From NCBI RefSeq assembly GCF_000004825.1, contig NW_008805076.1, forward strand, positions 806,001 through 870,000: a DNA stretch of 64,000 nt, in the 5' to 3' direction. This DNA comes from Heterostelium album PN500. Lineage: Eukaryota; Evosea; Eumycetozoa; Acytosteliales; Acytosteliaceae. A program made the translations under genes and the position numbers. The stretch's first letter is position 1, and each line of letters opens with the position of its first letter. This document shows, in pieces, positions 13,983 through 25,052 of the stretch. Under the pieces are notes generated by a model. That model did no database searches, was not told where the DNA came from, and saw only the letters and a list, made by a program, of their open reading frames with translations.

Positions 13983-14960
13983 TAAATAAATATATGGCAA
14001 CATTACAACCAAAATATCAACAAATGCAAGCAGTAATTCAAATAGATCCTAAAGTAAACTAGGAGAATTCACTTTCTGGTGCAAGAAAGTCGAAAGCAAG
14101 TTTTTTTTCTTCAAGCATTCAGTTAGAGAAATTTGTTATAAATCTAGAGAATTGGATAAAAGGAGCTGCTACAGTATCACCACAGTATCACTCGACTCAC
14201 TTAATAGCTGCAGCTCGAATACTCGATAGCTGGAAACTATCAAACTCTCATTTTAATCTAGAGTTATCTGGCCTCGATCTCTCTTCATTGCCAATTGGAA
14301 TAGGACAATTCAAATCTTCGGTCACAGAGATTGATTTAAGCAACAATCTCTTTACAGAGTTCCTAAGGAGTTTTTGGAGTTCACCAGTCATCTACATGCA
14401 CTTGATCTATCAAATAATCAATTGAAATAGATACCAAGAAAATTCTACAAACTCTCTAACATTTATTTCCTTGATCTCAGTCGTAATCAGCTAACAACAC
14501 TCCCAGAGAAATTACCGAGATGAGGACTTCGTTTTCTGTTCTAGATTACAATCGTATCACTCTATTCCCCATGGATTTCACAAACTTTCACTATACAAAG
14601 ATGCATTATCAAGTGACTTATCATCCATTACATCGAAAATGGCGAGATATTCTCTTTACGGAACAAATCAAAGTGACCGCTGGCCTTCATACACTCTCTC
14701 TGTTGCACAATGGTATTCAGACTGCCAATCTTCCAGTTGAAATACTAATGAGAAAGATACAACATCTTTATCTTAATATCAATGAGTTTACTGATTTACC
14801 ACCAATGAAATTCCTTGATGTATGCTACCTTAACATTTCAAACAATCGACTCACCACATTGCCACCTGCAAAACATCAAAGTATAGTATATTCAATTAAT
14901 GCATCAAATTACCAATATTCCCTTAGATCAAAAATGGATAAAGCATATAGTATCCTATAG
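13983..14960 (+). pseudogene. Decayed leucine-rich-repeat protein gene
   Basis: Leucine-rich-repeat signatures are spread over several reading frames. One frame, from about 13983, is interrupted by TAG at 14060-14062. It continues to about 14350 and contains LSGLDLSSLP and ITEIDLSNN-like repeats. A shift near 14355 moves the signal to another frame (LDLSNNQL, then LDLSRNQLTTLPEKL), which also has stop codons. A third frame, 14520-14960, continues with LDYNRITLFP, a LPVEI repeat and LNISNNRLTTLPP. At least two shifts and several stops are therefore needed. The whole can be explained as one LRR gene, perhaps the N-terminal part of a larger LRR protein, that has lost function. The parent family could not be identified. 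Introns might explain a single break but not all of them. Confidence 0.65.
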
Positions 14961-17784
14961 CATTAAAGGAAATCCAATCTACCATTTAAATCTATTACAA
15001 CTACCTGGGATTTTTCTATTTATTCATACAACCCATGATAAATTAAATAGAATTTAATCTAATGTACATTAAATAAATGATTAAAAAAGATTTCTTAATC
15101 ATCAAAAGAGCAATCTGACAGAAGAGCTATTTTTATTAATTTATTACTCTCAGACTTCATATCACTATAAACTCTACATTAACAAATCACACTATCTTTG
15201 CAGGTCAAAACTTCTAGCAATTGATTAACAAAGGTTTATTGTAGAAACAAAGTTGTTATTTTTAGCTCCACTCTCAATTAATTAAGCTATTAATTTAGAT
15301 AAATATGATATTAATAAAGTGTAAGAGCAATGGGAATGATGTATCATGTGATGACAGATTACTTTATAGTAAGTTACTCTATAACAGTAAAGCTATATTG
15401 ATGTAAGTACTCTACAATTAGTTTTATGTCTATGTATCGAAATCGAATGAATCATATGATGGTTGGGCTGTCAATGATAAAGTGTCTTGAGAAAAAGCAA
15501 TCATTGGATAATATATATATGATTTTCGATAAATAGATCAACCACATACTATATACATCATTTCTATTATTATCAGGGTATTTTATTGGTGGAGTGAAGT
15601 AATTATTAGATAGCACAATACTCGATCCATAAGATGTTCACTATGTGTATAAATAAATCATTATAAAACAAAGACACGACAACCAACCAAAAAATCCTAC
15701 AACCATAATATATTACATTTATTTAGTAAATAATAAAAATAAATAATCTATTTTTATATTATTTATTTCATCTACCAGACATATATCAATGAAAATGAAG
15801 GTAGCTATAATTGACAGGTTTGTGCTTTAAAAATTTTATATTATCAAAGTAACCAATTTAGTGTGAGTGTGTTATTTAATAGTTAGTGACTACTATTTTT
15901 ATTGTGAAAGTGAACGGGCAATATAATTATTAAATACACATGATGATGTAAAAGGTGGAATATCAAAAAAACATGTTCGACATCAGCATTAAAAAAAAAC
16001 AATATGGATAATTTTTTTGTGTGTGTGTGTGGTGTCGATTAATTTGTCTAATTTTTAAATCATCAAGTGATAGCAATAACACAAAGTAGTGTGTAAACAC
16101 ACACAGTAAAAGATGTAATGTGAAAAGGTATAAAGTATTATACCCACACCAACATTATATAAGTCAAAGATATTACAGTATACAAGCAATAATAAAAGAT
16201 GCGTTTGGGTTATGATATATTATATGGTTCACACAATCACAATCACAATCACAATCACACTTGATCAAGGTGTGAACAACACACTTACCACCACTATATT
16301 TAATATTTATTGTACAAACATAACAAACAAACACCATTAACAAAAAAATCAATCATCTTTTGCTGTTAATCTACCTACCTTTGACCACCTTTGTCAAGAA
16401 AAAAAAATATATATATTTATAAAATATTTAGTTGTTGGTCATCAACATCATCAGCAACAACAACAACAGCATCATCATCAACATAATCAGCGTTATCAAC
16501 ATCATAAATGGGTGTATGTTTGCCTTGTTTTACTTTCAATATGATCCGACCTCAATATCTATATGTATATATAAAAGCAGACATATAAACCACGTGTGGT
16601 GGTTTCGTTCTCAAAAGTAAGCTACTGTTGTCAACTTCTGTTGAGTAGGCAACTTATATTTCTCGTCGTAGTTACTTTACTTACAGAGCATTGATTAAAG
16701 TACAAACCTTCTAATCAAGAGCAGTTCCCACCATTTATCAATAATATTCTTTCCTTTATGTCATGACAAAGAGTAAGTGAAACCACCATATGGGTTGAGT
16801 TCATTAGATTTAAATATATTTTGATGATAATGTACACACCCACTTCTGATGTTATAGATCAAATTGATACTACACCTTGTTACATATCATTTGTTTGGTA
16901 GAGAGTGTGTGGAGTGGAGTGAGAATGTGCACACTTGTTGGAATAAGTGATGATTTATTAATATCATTTTCATTTCCATTTGACAATTTATTTTAATTAT
17001 TTGTTTTGTTTAGGAAGAGAGATTAGTGTTTTTTAAACAAGTTATATTTTATTTTGATTGATTGATTTAGTAATAATCAATCAACCTTTTTATTTCAAAA
17101 AAAAAAAAAAAACAACCAAACAAACCAAACAAACAAACAATTTTAATAATAAAAACTATTCAATAGTTTAGAATCGCATACACATCTTAAACTTTGACCA
17201 GACTGTTGTTGTTACAGCACCAAACACACACCCACATCACCTATATATTATAACATTTACTTTTAAATTAACTTTCAATCAATAATTAATTTAAAATAAT
17301 CAATCATTTCCACCACTTTCCAGCTCAGCTCACCTGTTCAGTATTAGTATCTCAACAACAACTGGAACCAACGCTTGTGGCTACATTTATGATTCACTCC
17401 ACCTCCTTCCTTTGAAAATCTAATCTTACACCCACTACATTCACCAATAGCAACAAGTTTTAATATTACTTTTTCAATTGTTGTTTTTTTATTATTATTA
17501 TAATTTTAAGAGATAATACAAGTTATAAATTCCAAAATAAATCACTCCACTTGATAATTGTTTTAATTTTTATTCTAAATAGTCGTTGGTTGATACTACT
17601 ACTTTCAACTTCTTCAACAATTTATCATTATACAATTGTTTATTTCCTAAAATATAACATAGATCAATATTTAATACTTTTAAAGAGTATTAAATTCCAA
17701 TCTTTAAATATATATATAATTAAATTTCGGTATTTACTTTTTTTATATTATATCAATTTATATATATATTACAATTCAAAAAAA
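14961..17784. other. Intergenic region
   Basis: This 2.8 kb spacer is AT-rich and has no convincing gene. It includes a hexanucleotide repeat of ACAATC units at about 16232-16259, a TGTG run at 16019-16031, a CAA/CAT triplet stretch at 16440-16500 and an A-run at 17099-17112. The RasGAP reading frame stays open upstream of its ATG (from 17551), but that part is Ile/Tyr-rich spacer-like sequence. Confidence 0.4.
16232..16259. repeat. ACAATC hexanucleotide microsatellite
   Basis: Four to five tandem ACAATC units in the spacer upstream of the RasGAP gene. It lies outside any gene and no function is implied. Confidence 0.7.
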
Positions 17785-18669
17785 ATGTTAAATCATAACT
17801 TGTCAACAGTTCCAGCTTTAACATCTAATTTATCATCATCATCGCTATCGATTTTTTCTCCAGAAATGAATAATTTCCAACTATTAGAATATTTCATATT
17901 AAGAGAGGTTGACCAATGTAAAAGTTGGTCCACTTTATTCAGACTAAATTCACCGTCAACCGATTTAATGTCACAGTTTCTCAGCAATGACGCTTGTCGA
18001 ACATATATCTCCAAGTTTGTTTTGCCCATCGTTTTGATGGTAGAGAAATCGAATACAGACAACATTGTTCCACGTGAAGTTGCCTTGAAAACCATAAAAC
18101 AAGTGACACAGAGCATCGGCCAATGTCCCGAAATAATAATGAGCATCTCCAATTCATTGCGCCGTATAGTTTCAATCAAGTTCCCGAACCACTGGAATAT
18201 TGCAGTTGCCAGTTTCATATTCCTTCGATCGATATCACCTGCAATCGTTACCCCAGAGAAAATAGGTATCAAGTGTAAGAAGCTCACTGACAAGCAAAGA
18301 GACTTGAAGTTGAGCATTGTGAAATCACTGCAAGAATTGGTAAACTCATCCATTTCAAAACCAACTTCATCGTCGTCGCTGTCCTCACTCGAAGAAGAGG
18401 CATGCTGCGAAACCGACGGCAAAGACAAAGACTTGACCGACTACTTTAACCGAATTTCAGTAACACCAAACAACCCCGACAGAACACAACGATTTAAAAT
18501 TTCACCACAATATAGAAACAAATCAACCTACAATTTAAAGCAATACGTTAATGACTCTCGAAATGAAGAGAACCTAAATGACCCGGTCCTACTAAAAGTT
18601 GAAGAAGTACTTTTGGCAATCGAGGAGAAACAATCGTTTATGAAAAAATTGAAAAAGATATTCAAATAA
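17785..18669 (+). CDS. Minimal RasGAP-domain protein
   Basis: Single exon, 294 residues. The chosen start is the ATG at 17785, preceded by an A-run as is usual in dictyostelids; sequence upstream in the same frame has spacer composition. The first 30 residues are Ser-rich, then an almost bare RasGAP domain fills the protein. The predicted arginine finger is R53 in LFRLNS, and the FLRxxxPA signature is at residues 146-153 (FLRSISPA). By family it stimulates GTP hydrolysis by Ras-type GTPases, with the finger completing the active site. Unlike IQGAP, NF1 or RasGAP-C2 proteins, no targeting domain is visible. The C-terminal third is Ser/Lys-rich with a basic end. The arginine finger and structural residues are present, so it is likely active. 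Which Ras it acts on cannot be inferred. Confidence 0.85.
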   Translation: MLNHNLSTVPALTSNLSSSSLSIFSPEMNNFQLLEYFILREVDQCKSWSTLFRLNSPSTDLMSQFLSNDACRTYISKFVLPIVLMVEKSNTDNIVPREVALKTIKQVTQSIGQCPEIIMSISNSLRRIVSIKFPNHWNIAVASFIFLRSISPAIVTPEKIGIKCKKLTDKQRDLKLSIVKSLQELVNSSISKPTSSSSLSSLEEEACCETDGKDKDLTDYFNRISVTPNNPDRTQRFKISPQYRNKSTYNLKQYVNDSRNEENLNDPVLLKVEEVLLAIEEKQSFMKKLKKIFK

Positions 18670-19772
18670 TAATCATATAAATAATATAAATTTTTTTTAT
18701 ATTGTATCAATTAATATAATATTTTTTAATTATATTAATATTTTAAAATTAAAATAAAAAAATTATTGTACATACAATGTTTTTAAATGTGTTTAGTTTA
18801 TTTTTTGTTGTTGAACAAAAAAAATGGTGAGTGTAACAATAAAAAAATTTAACAATAATAATCAACGATTTAAAGTTGTTTCTCAAATCGCAACACTCGA
18901 CGAGATGACATTTGTTTATCATATTGAACGTCATGTTATTAATTGAAATAATTCCCCAAAGACTAAAGTGAGGGACCCGACGCAAATTGAAAGGACACTT
19001 GTTTTAATGAAGTTCATCACCTCCGGTGGGCTTTTAACAATCTAAAATTCGATCAATATAATCAGGATGCAAAAATAGAATGGGTTAATATGGGCTGTGT
19101 TTAAACCACACACTTGTGTTTGTTGCTCTCAATTTAAAAGATTAAAGGTTGTGTGGTTATGAAAAATAAAAAAAAAGTGTAAAGTGGATTTATGATGAAG
19201 TTGTGGGTTGATATAATTGGCTTGTTTTTACCCCACCACACTTGTAATTGGGAAGCTTGTTTCAATCAAAAAAACTCAACTCTCTAAAGGAGCTCCATTT
19301 TTAAGTTGGTACTTATTAGGCAATAAATTATCTCCCTGTGATAACTAAAGATATATTACCACTTTTTTAAATAAGAACAATGAAATTAGCAAAGTGATAT
19401 CAATGTCTTTTTAATACCAAAAAGAAATTAATTTTAACTATTTTTAAACTGGAACTCAACTCTTAGGTTCACTATTTAAACTTCATTTAAAATCATCTTT
19501 TGATCAAGTTATAATGATTAAACAACTCATATTTAAAAAAACATCTTTATACTTATAAAATTATATATATTTATACAAACAAAACTTTATCTTTTTATTT
19601 TTATTTTTATTCAACAGAATTATACATATTTTTTATACGAATTTTATTATTACTTTATATCATTACCATATATCATTACTTTATATTATTACTTTATATA
19701 ATTACAATTACAACCATATATCCATTATAATATAATATAAATATATAATACGAATTTTTCCCCTTTAATAAA
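18670..19772. other. Intergenic region
   Basis: 1.1 kb spacer between the RasGAP and Myb-like genes with no credible gene. A somewhat less AT-rich stretch at 18880-19060 gives no coding signal on either strand. Confidence 0.4.
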
Positions 19773-20147
19773 ATGAATTTATCATATATTCTAAATCCAA
19801 TAAGTATACCTAATATGTATAACATATCGAAAACCGATAACGATATATTTATTATGGAAAAGTCCAAAGTCAATAGTGAATCTCTAGTAGCCAAGGAGAT
19901 GTTAGTAAAAAACCAAACCCCATCAAAAGTCCAAATAAAACCAAACTTTTTATATAACTGGTCCCCAGTTCAAGTGGAAATTCTCATCAGAATGGTCATA
20001 GAGTGTGACTTCTACAGTCTAGATCCAATGGAGAGAAGAAATCAATGGGAAAAAATAGCAAAGTCCCTTAATAGAACTGTACCAGCCGTCAGAGCCAAAT
20101 TCAGCCGACTGAAATTGGATAGCAAATTAAAACAAGCAGCTTTATAA
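19773..20147 (+). CDS. Small Myb/SANT-like DNA-binding protein
   Basis: Single exon of 124 residues starting at an ATG after AATAAA. Residues about 64-116 look like one Myb/SANT-type three-helix repeat. It opens with W (NWSPVQVEILIRMV), has a central W (RNQWEKIAKSLNR), and ends in a basic recognition-helix-like segment (PAVRAKFSRLK). Single Myb/SANT repeats usually bind DNA or histone tails. Nothing else is recognisable; the N-terminal half is unstructured with several Lys and Ser. It could be a transcription regulator or a subunit of a chromatin complex. It stands alone, with more than 1 kb of spacer on both sides. The second conserved Trp is shifted from the classical R2R3 spacing, so the family name is tentative. 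Confidence 0.6.
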   Translation: MNLSYILNPISIPNMYNISKTDNDIFIMEKSKVNSESLVAKEMLVKNQTPSKVQIKPNFLYNWSPVQVEILIRMVIECDFYSLDPMERRNQWEKIAKSLNRTVPAVRAKFSRLKLDSKLKQAAL

Positions 20148-21201
20148 ATATATAGTATTTCTTTTAATAACAATAATAATATCATATAGTATTTATTTTA
20201 ATTTTTTCTCAATTTATTTTATTTAATAAACAAAGAGTATAATTGTTTTTTATGTGTTAATTTCAATTATTATCTATTTAAAGCATAGATCTTTTTCTTT
20301 TTAATTAATTTAGACTTTATATCAATCTAAAACAATAAAATCTTTAATTTACAGATTTTGTACTAAATTTGGAAGAATCATAAATAAATTAGTATATTTT
20401 TTGTCACAGATTCAATTTGGAAAATAACAAATTTATGAGATATCTTGAATCACCAATATTAATGAGACCTACGCCAAATTTTTAACAGATCTTGTCGATA
20501 ATATTTCAATCTTAACCCATCAAATGTGGTTGCTACACATCTACAGATAGATAATCATTTTTTTTCGTTCAATCAAAAATAAATATTTTTAACATTTAAA
20601 TTCTTTTTTAATTAAAAATTTTTTTGTCAGGTTTTTCAACCGATTTGTTACCCCCCATAAAGTGATAGTAATAAAATAAAATATCAAACACTCTTTATCA
20701 GTATGACATTTATATTTCGTTGTATCTTTATCTGTAACATATCTTTTACAATAGATTAACCCATTATTCACCTCTCAATTGTAATTGTAATCGAATTGTT
20801 CCTTTATCCAGTTTTCAATCCACTGCTCACTTGAACAAAAAATAATTAATAAATAATAACAATTGTTATTTTTATATATTATTATATTAGTGACAACATA
20901 CAAAACATCAATACCATTATTAATTATAAAATGATATCATAAACTAATTAATTCTATTCGTAATAAATAATGGTAAATTGATGGAAATTAAAACATTGTC
21001 ATTTTTATAATGGACTATCTTCTTGATTTGGAAAGGACATATCACGTGGAAAACAATTGAAATCAATACAATGTTTTGCTAGTTTAACATGAGCAAATAG
21101 AGAAATAAAATAAATAAGAGTCATTTCATATCTAAGGACATTCTATTTAGAATAAAATCATTAAAATAATACAAGGTTTCTATTATTATTTATTTATAAC
21201 A
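20148..21201. other. Intergenic region
   Basis: 1.05 kb of AT-rich spacer with no coding signal. The minus-strand frame at 20589-20771 has no domain and spacer-like composition. Confidence 0.4.
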
Positions 21202-21546
21202 ATGAAAATTTCAATACATATCTCAATCTTTACTTTGGTTTTAATTTCCATCCTATTTTTCTTTGGCTCTGCCAAAGGTTATGCAGAAGAAGATAATTGT
21301 CCAAAGAACGCTTGTTGTTTTTTTAGTCGATCACAATTTAGAGGATCCAAATTCATATGGTACAAGCGCGATGGTACAGTCGATTTACCAAATGACCATT
21401 CCGGTCATGTAGGTTCCTACATTGCAAATATCGAATGCTGTCTACACTCCAACGAAAATGAAAAATACCATATTCGTGGTTTGAAATTAGACTACACTAG
21501 AGAGAGAGGTGCAGTATTATCCAACAGAGTATCTGATAGATGTTAA
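21202..21546 (+). CDS. Small secreted Cys-rich protein, possibly beta/gamma-crystallin-like
   Basis: Single exon, 114 residues. A strong signal peptide (KISIHISIFTLVLISILFFF, likely cleaved near residue 28) leads into an 85-residue mature protein with six cysteines (CPKNACC, ECC and a terminal C). That cysteine count suggests disulfide bonds. The stretch CFFSRSQFRGSKFIWY followed by DGTVDLPNDHSGHVGSYIANIEC resembles one beta/gamma-crystallin motif: an aromatic strand, then F-x-G, then a Ser-containing loop. The same fold occurs in small secreted inhibitors of the I36 type. This is a motif-level resemblance only. Extracellular location is well supported; the activity is unknown. A TATAA-rich stretch precedes the ATG. 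Confidence 0.65.
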   Translation: MKISIHISIFTLVLISILFFFGSAKGYAEEDNCPKNACCFFSRSQFRGSKFIWYKRDGTVDLPNDHSGHVGSYIANIECCLHSNENEKYHIRGLKLDYTRERGAVLSNRVSDRC

Positions 21547-21679
21547 ATAAAACCATTATAAATATTAAAATATTTGGTACATTTTTCCATTTTTATTTAA
21601 GTTTCTGTTTTGTTTTGAAAATACACAAATCACAATTAACTATTTACTCTCTTTTCTTCTTGTTATTGATCATTATTTT

Positions 21680-24593
21680 TTATCTATTTCTAAGATGAAC
21701 CACTAATAGACCACCTTGATCTTGGAAAGTAAGTTTACATTCTTTCAACAATGAAATTAAAGCAGGTTTAATTTTGGCGACACCACCTTGACTGTGATTT
21801 CCAAGTCCGCATATAAACTCAATGGTTTTTGGTCTCTCTTCATTTCCTTGATACTCGCCATTGGTGTGAACATCCAAAATCTGACTGACCATCTCCAAAG
21901 CCTCTGTGACATGCAAACCATGTAAATCGATCTTTAATGAATCTCCAATACGTGAATTACTAAATAAAATAATTTGTAAATAAAAATAGTTGATTAATAA
22001 ATATAAAACTACTATTATAATTCATTATAATAATAACTTACCATGATAAGAAAATTTGATTGGATGCATTTGCATTACATTCCTTTACTAAACGGTCGTA
22101 GTATCTACCTTGTTCAGATAAACCTCTGGCTTCTGCTGCCTTTCCAGCCATGTATGCCGCGGCAGCTTGTTGGAAGAATGTATTTCTTAGAGCAGCATAA
22201 CGATTTGCCTCTGCACGGTATTGTTGATAATCCTTCCTGTTCATATCGGTATTTTTATTCTTCTGCTTGGATTTGTTGATCGGAGAAGTTGGCTGCACTC
22301 TTTGGAACTTAGCATCAGCCTCATTCTTTTCACCTGCATAGATCTCAACCTTGTTTGGACCGGTTGGAATAATATTGACTCTATCTTGTAACTGTTGCAT
22401 CTGTTGTTGATATTGCATCTGCTGTTGATATTGCATATGTTGGTTATAATTCAAATATTGCATCTGTTGCATCTGTTGTTGATACTGCATCTGTTGTTGT
22501 TGCATCTGTTGTTGTTGAATCTGGTCCAAAGGCAATGGTGAAAAATTACCGTTATTGTTAATATTGTTATTATTAATATTATTAATATTGTTGTTGGTAT
22601 TGTTGTTTGTATTGTTGGTATTATTTGTATGGTTGATTTTCTTTAATACATCGGTTTGTTGTTGTTGCTGTTGTTGCTGCTTGATCTTTGTTGCCAAGTT
22701 CTTGACTTGAGCACCACCCAACTCTTGTTTGCTCATTTCACTGAGAGAACGCCATGATGACTGGAAGTTATTGTTGGTTTGAGCGTAGATAGACCGAATA
22801 AGCTCTGGCTCCAACAATGAGAATTCCTTCAAGAGAATATTTAACTTCTTGTCGTCAGCCTTTGATTTCTTCTTCATCTTGGCCATCTCCAATATATCAT
22901 CTGCATGAACATCACCGAAATCCTCATCTACCAATGCATTCTTTTCCTCAAGCTCTTGTTGTAGCAATTGTTGTTTTGTCTTATTACCTTTAGTGGTTGT
23001 TGTATGTACATATTTATATGGTGAACTAACTTCATTTGCACTCTTTGCCTTTTGCTCTTTGATAATATCATCAAGACTTTCAGTTGGTCTAGATTGTTGT
23101 TGTTGCTGTTGTTGTTTGTTCTTCTGATTGATTAATGGTACAGGTGTTTTAACCTTATTATTATTTGGTTGTTGTTGTTTTGGTACTTCTTTCTTTGGTT
23201 GTTGTTGTTGTTGTTGCTTTAATTGTTGTTGTTGCTGTTGCTGTTGCTGTTGTTGTTGTTGTTGTTGCAGCTGTTGTTGTTTCTGTTGTTGAGCAATCAA
23301 ATCTTGTTCTTTCTTTAACTGCATCTGTTGTTTATGTTCACTTAATACAATGACAATACTTTCATCTAGCAATGCATTGGATGCTTTCTCGATATCGAAA
23401 CCGTTCATCTCCAATACCAAGGCAATGTCAAGTCGTGAGAAATCAACGAAAAGCTCTTGAAGTTGACGTATCATCTCTGGATAGTTTGATTCACTTGTCG
23501 ATACTGGCTGCTGATCTACTGTGGGTTCTTCAACTACTTCGGGAACTTCAGCTACTGGAGTACCATAATCATAACTACTACCCTCTGCCGCTCCAATTTG
23601 ATATGCATCCGGTACTCCATACAATTGTTGCATCTGCAGTTGTTGTTCCAATGCTTTTTGTTTTTCTTTTTCTTTCTTTTTTAATCTCTTCTTTGCTGAT
23701 GCTGATAATACAGTATTATTATTATTATTATTATTACTATTACTATTATTATTATTGTTGTTATTATTATTATTATTATTATTGTTATTATTATTATAGT
23801 TCTTATTATAATTTTTATTGTAATCTTTGTTGTAATTCTTGTTATTACCATTGATATGGTTATTATTGGATGTGCTGGTTGTTGTTGTTGTTGTAGTTGA
23901 TGAATAATCATCATCAGAGATTGACAGTTTCTCTAATTTAGACATATCAGATGGATAGTCAGGGAAGGCACCACTATCATCACCATTGTTACTATCGTCA
24001 TAATGAAACTCTAACATTGTCTGTACAACCTTTGACACATCTCCTTTGAATTCGATCAACATACACTCCAAAGTATCAAATTCAATGTCCGGTAACAATG
24101 TTACCAAGAAATCCATTGAGTTCTTATCGATTTGTATTACTTCTGGTTCTGGTGTTTGTATCTGTTGTTGCTGTTGTTCTTTTTGTTGTTGTTGTTGCTG
24201 TTGTTTATTTGATGAATATGGATTATTGCTATTCTGTTGTTGTTGTTGTTGTTGCTTCTGTGATGGGTATTGATTATTGCTCATCTGTTGTTGTTGTTGG
24301 TGTTGCTGTGATGGATATTGACGTTGATATTGATACTGTTGCTGTTGTTGCGGTTGCGGTTGCGGTTGAATGTACATATTGTTTTTAACAGTAGTATTGG
24401 TGGTGGTTGTTGTTGTAGTTGTTGTAGGTGAAGACATCATCGACTTTGGTGAATTTCTTTGATAGAACTTTTCAAAAGATGATTCATCGATTGACATATC
24501 AGGAAAGTAGTCTCTCGATATAGGATACATATAATGTGATTGATCCGGCAATTTAGGTGGTTTACCACCTAAATAAGGACTATTATTACTCAT
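21680..24593 (-). CDS. CUE - DUF1771 - Smr domain protein (N4BP2-like C-terminus)
   Basis: Two exons on the minus strand, 24593-22042 and 21959-21680, with an 82 bp intron; 943 residues. A large part is Gln and Asn runs. Ordered blocks are CUE-like helical segments near residues 155-195 (DFLVTLLPDIEFDTLECML) and about 370-410 (IRQLQELFVDFSRLDIALVL), a third similar segment near 610-640, a DUF1771 helical region at about 780-845 (ANRYAALRNTFFQQAAAAY), and a C-terminal Smr domain. The Smr domain carries DLHG at 862-865 and GLGNHS at 902-907, the two motifs that form its active or nucleic-acid-binding site. CUE domains bind ubiquitin and Smr domains bind or nick nucleic acids; N4BP2-type proteins act in RNA surveillance. 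No P-loop kinase domain is present, which differs from animal N4BP2. The splice restores the DLHG frame, which supports the model. Confidence 0.85.
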
Positions 24594-25052
24594 TGTTGTT
24601 TTTTAAATCTATGTTTATTCTCTTATCTTATTATTGTCTATGAATTGACTATGATTCAGTTATTGATTGGTTTAATTATCAATTTTTTTTAATTATTACT
24701 CTTTTTTTGTTTTTTAGAAAAATAAATTTAAAAGGACGAGAACAACTTTTTGTAAGACGGAATTTGACTCTACAAAGATTTGCTTAACTCATACAAACAA
24801 GTTTTTGTTCTTAATCTTTTTAAAAAAAAAAAAATAAAAAAAAAATAATTCAACTGAATATTAATCGTTGTTTGTGTATGTGTGTGTTCAGTTTTAATAA
24901 ATGATACTAATAATAGCGAGAAGGTACTAGATCAACAAGAAAGAGAATGAGAGCTTATTAAAAATAATGAAGTTTGTTATTTTTATTTTATTAATAATAA
25001 AACTCAGTAAAAATATTATTATTCTTAAATATGTAAAACTTTGATATAGTTA
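24594..25052. other. Intergenic region
   Basis: 459 bp between two minus-strand genes: 3' flank of the ComC/EGF gene's neighbour and promoter of the Smr gene. Contains an A-rich tract at 24822-24848. No gene seen. Confidence 0.4.

Noticed and set aside
23165-24388. Val/Leu- and Tyr-rich plus-strand frames
   Set aside because: They are the reverse strand of Gln and Asn codon runs in the Smr-domain gene.
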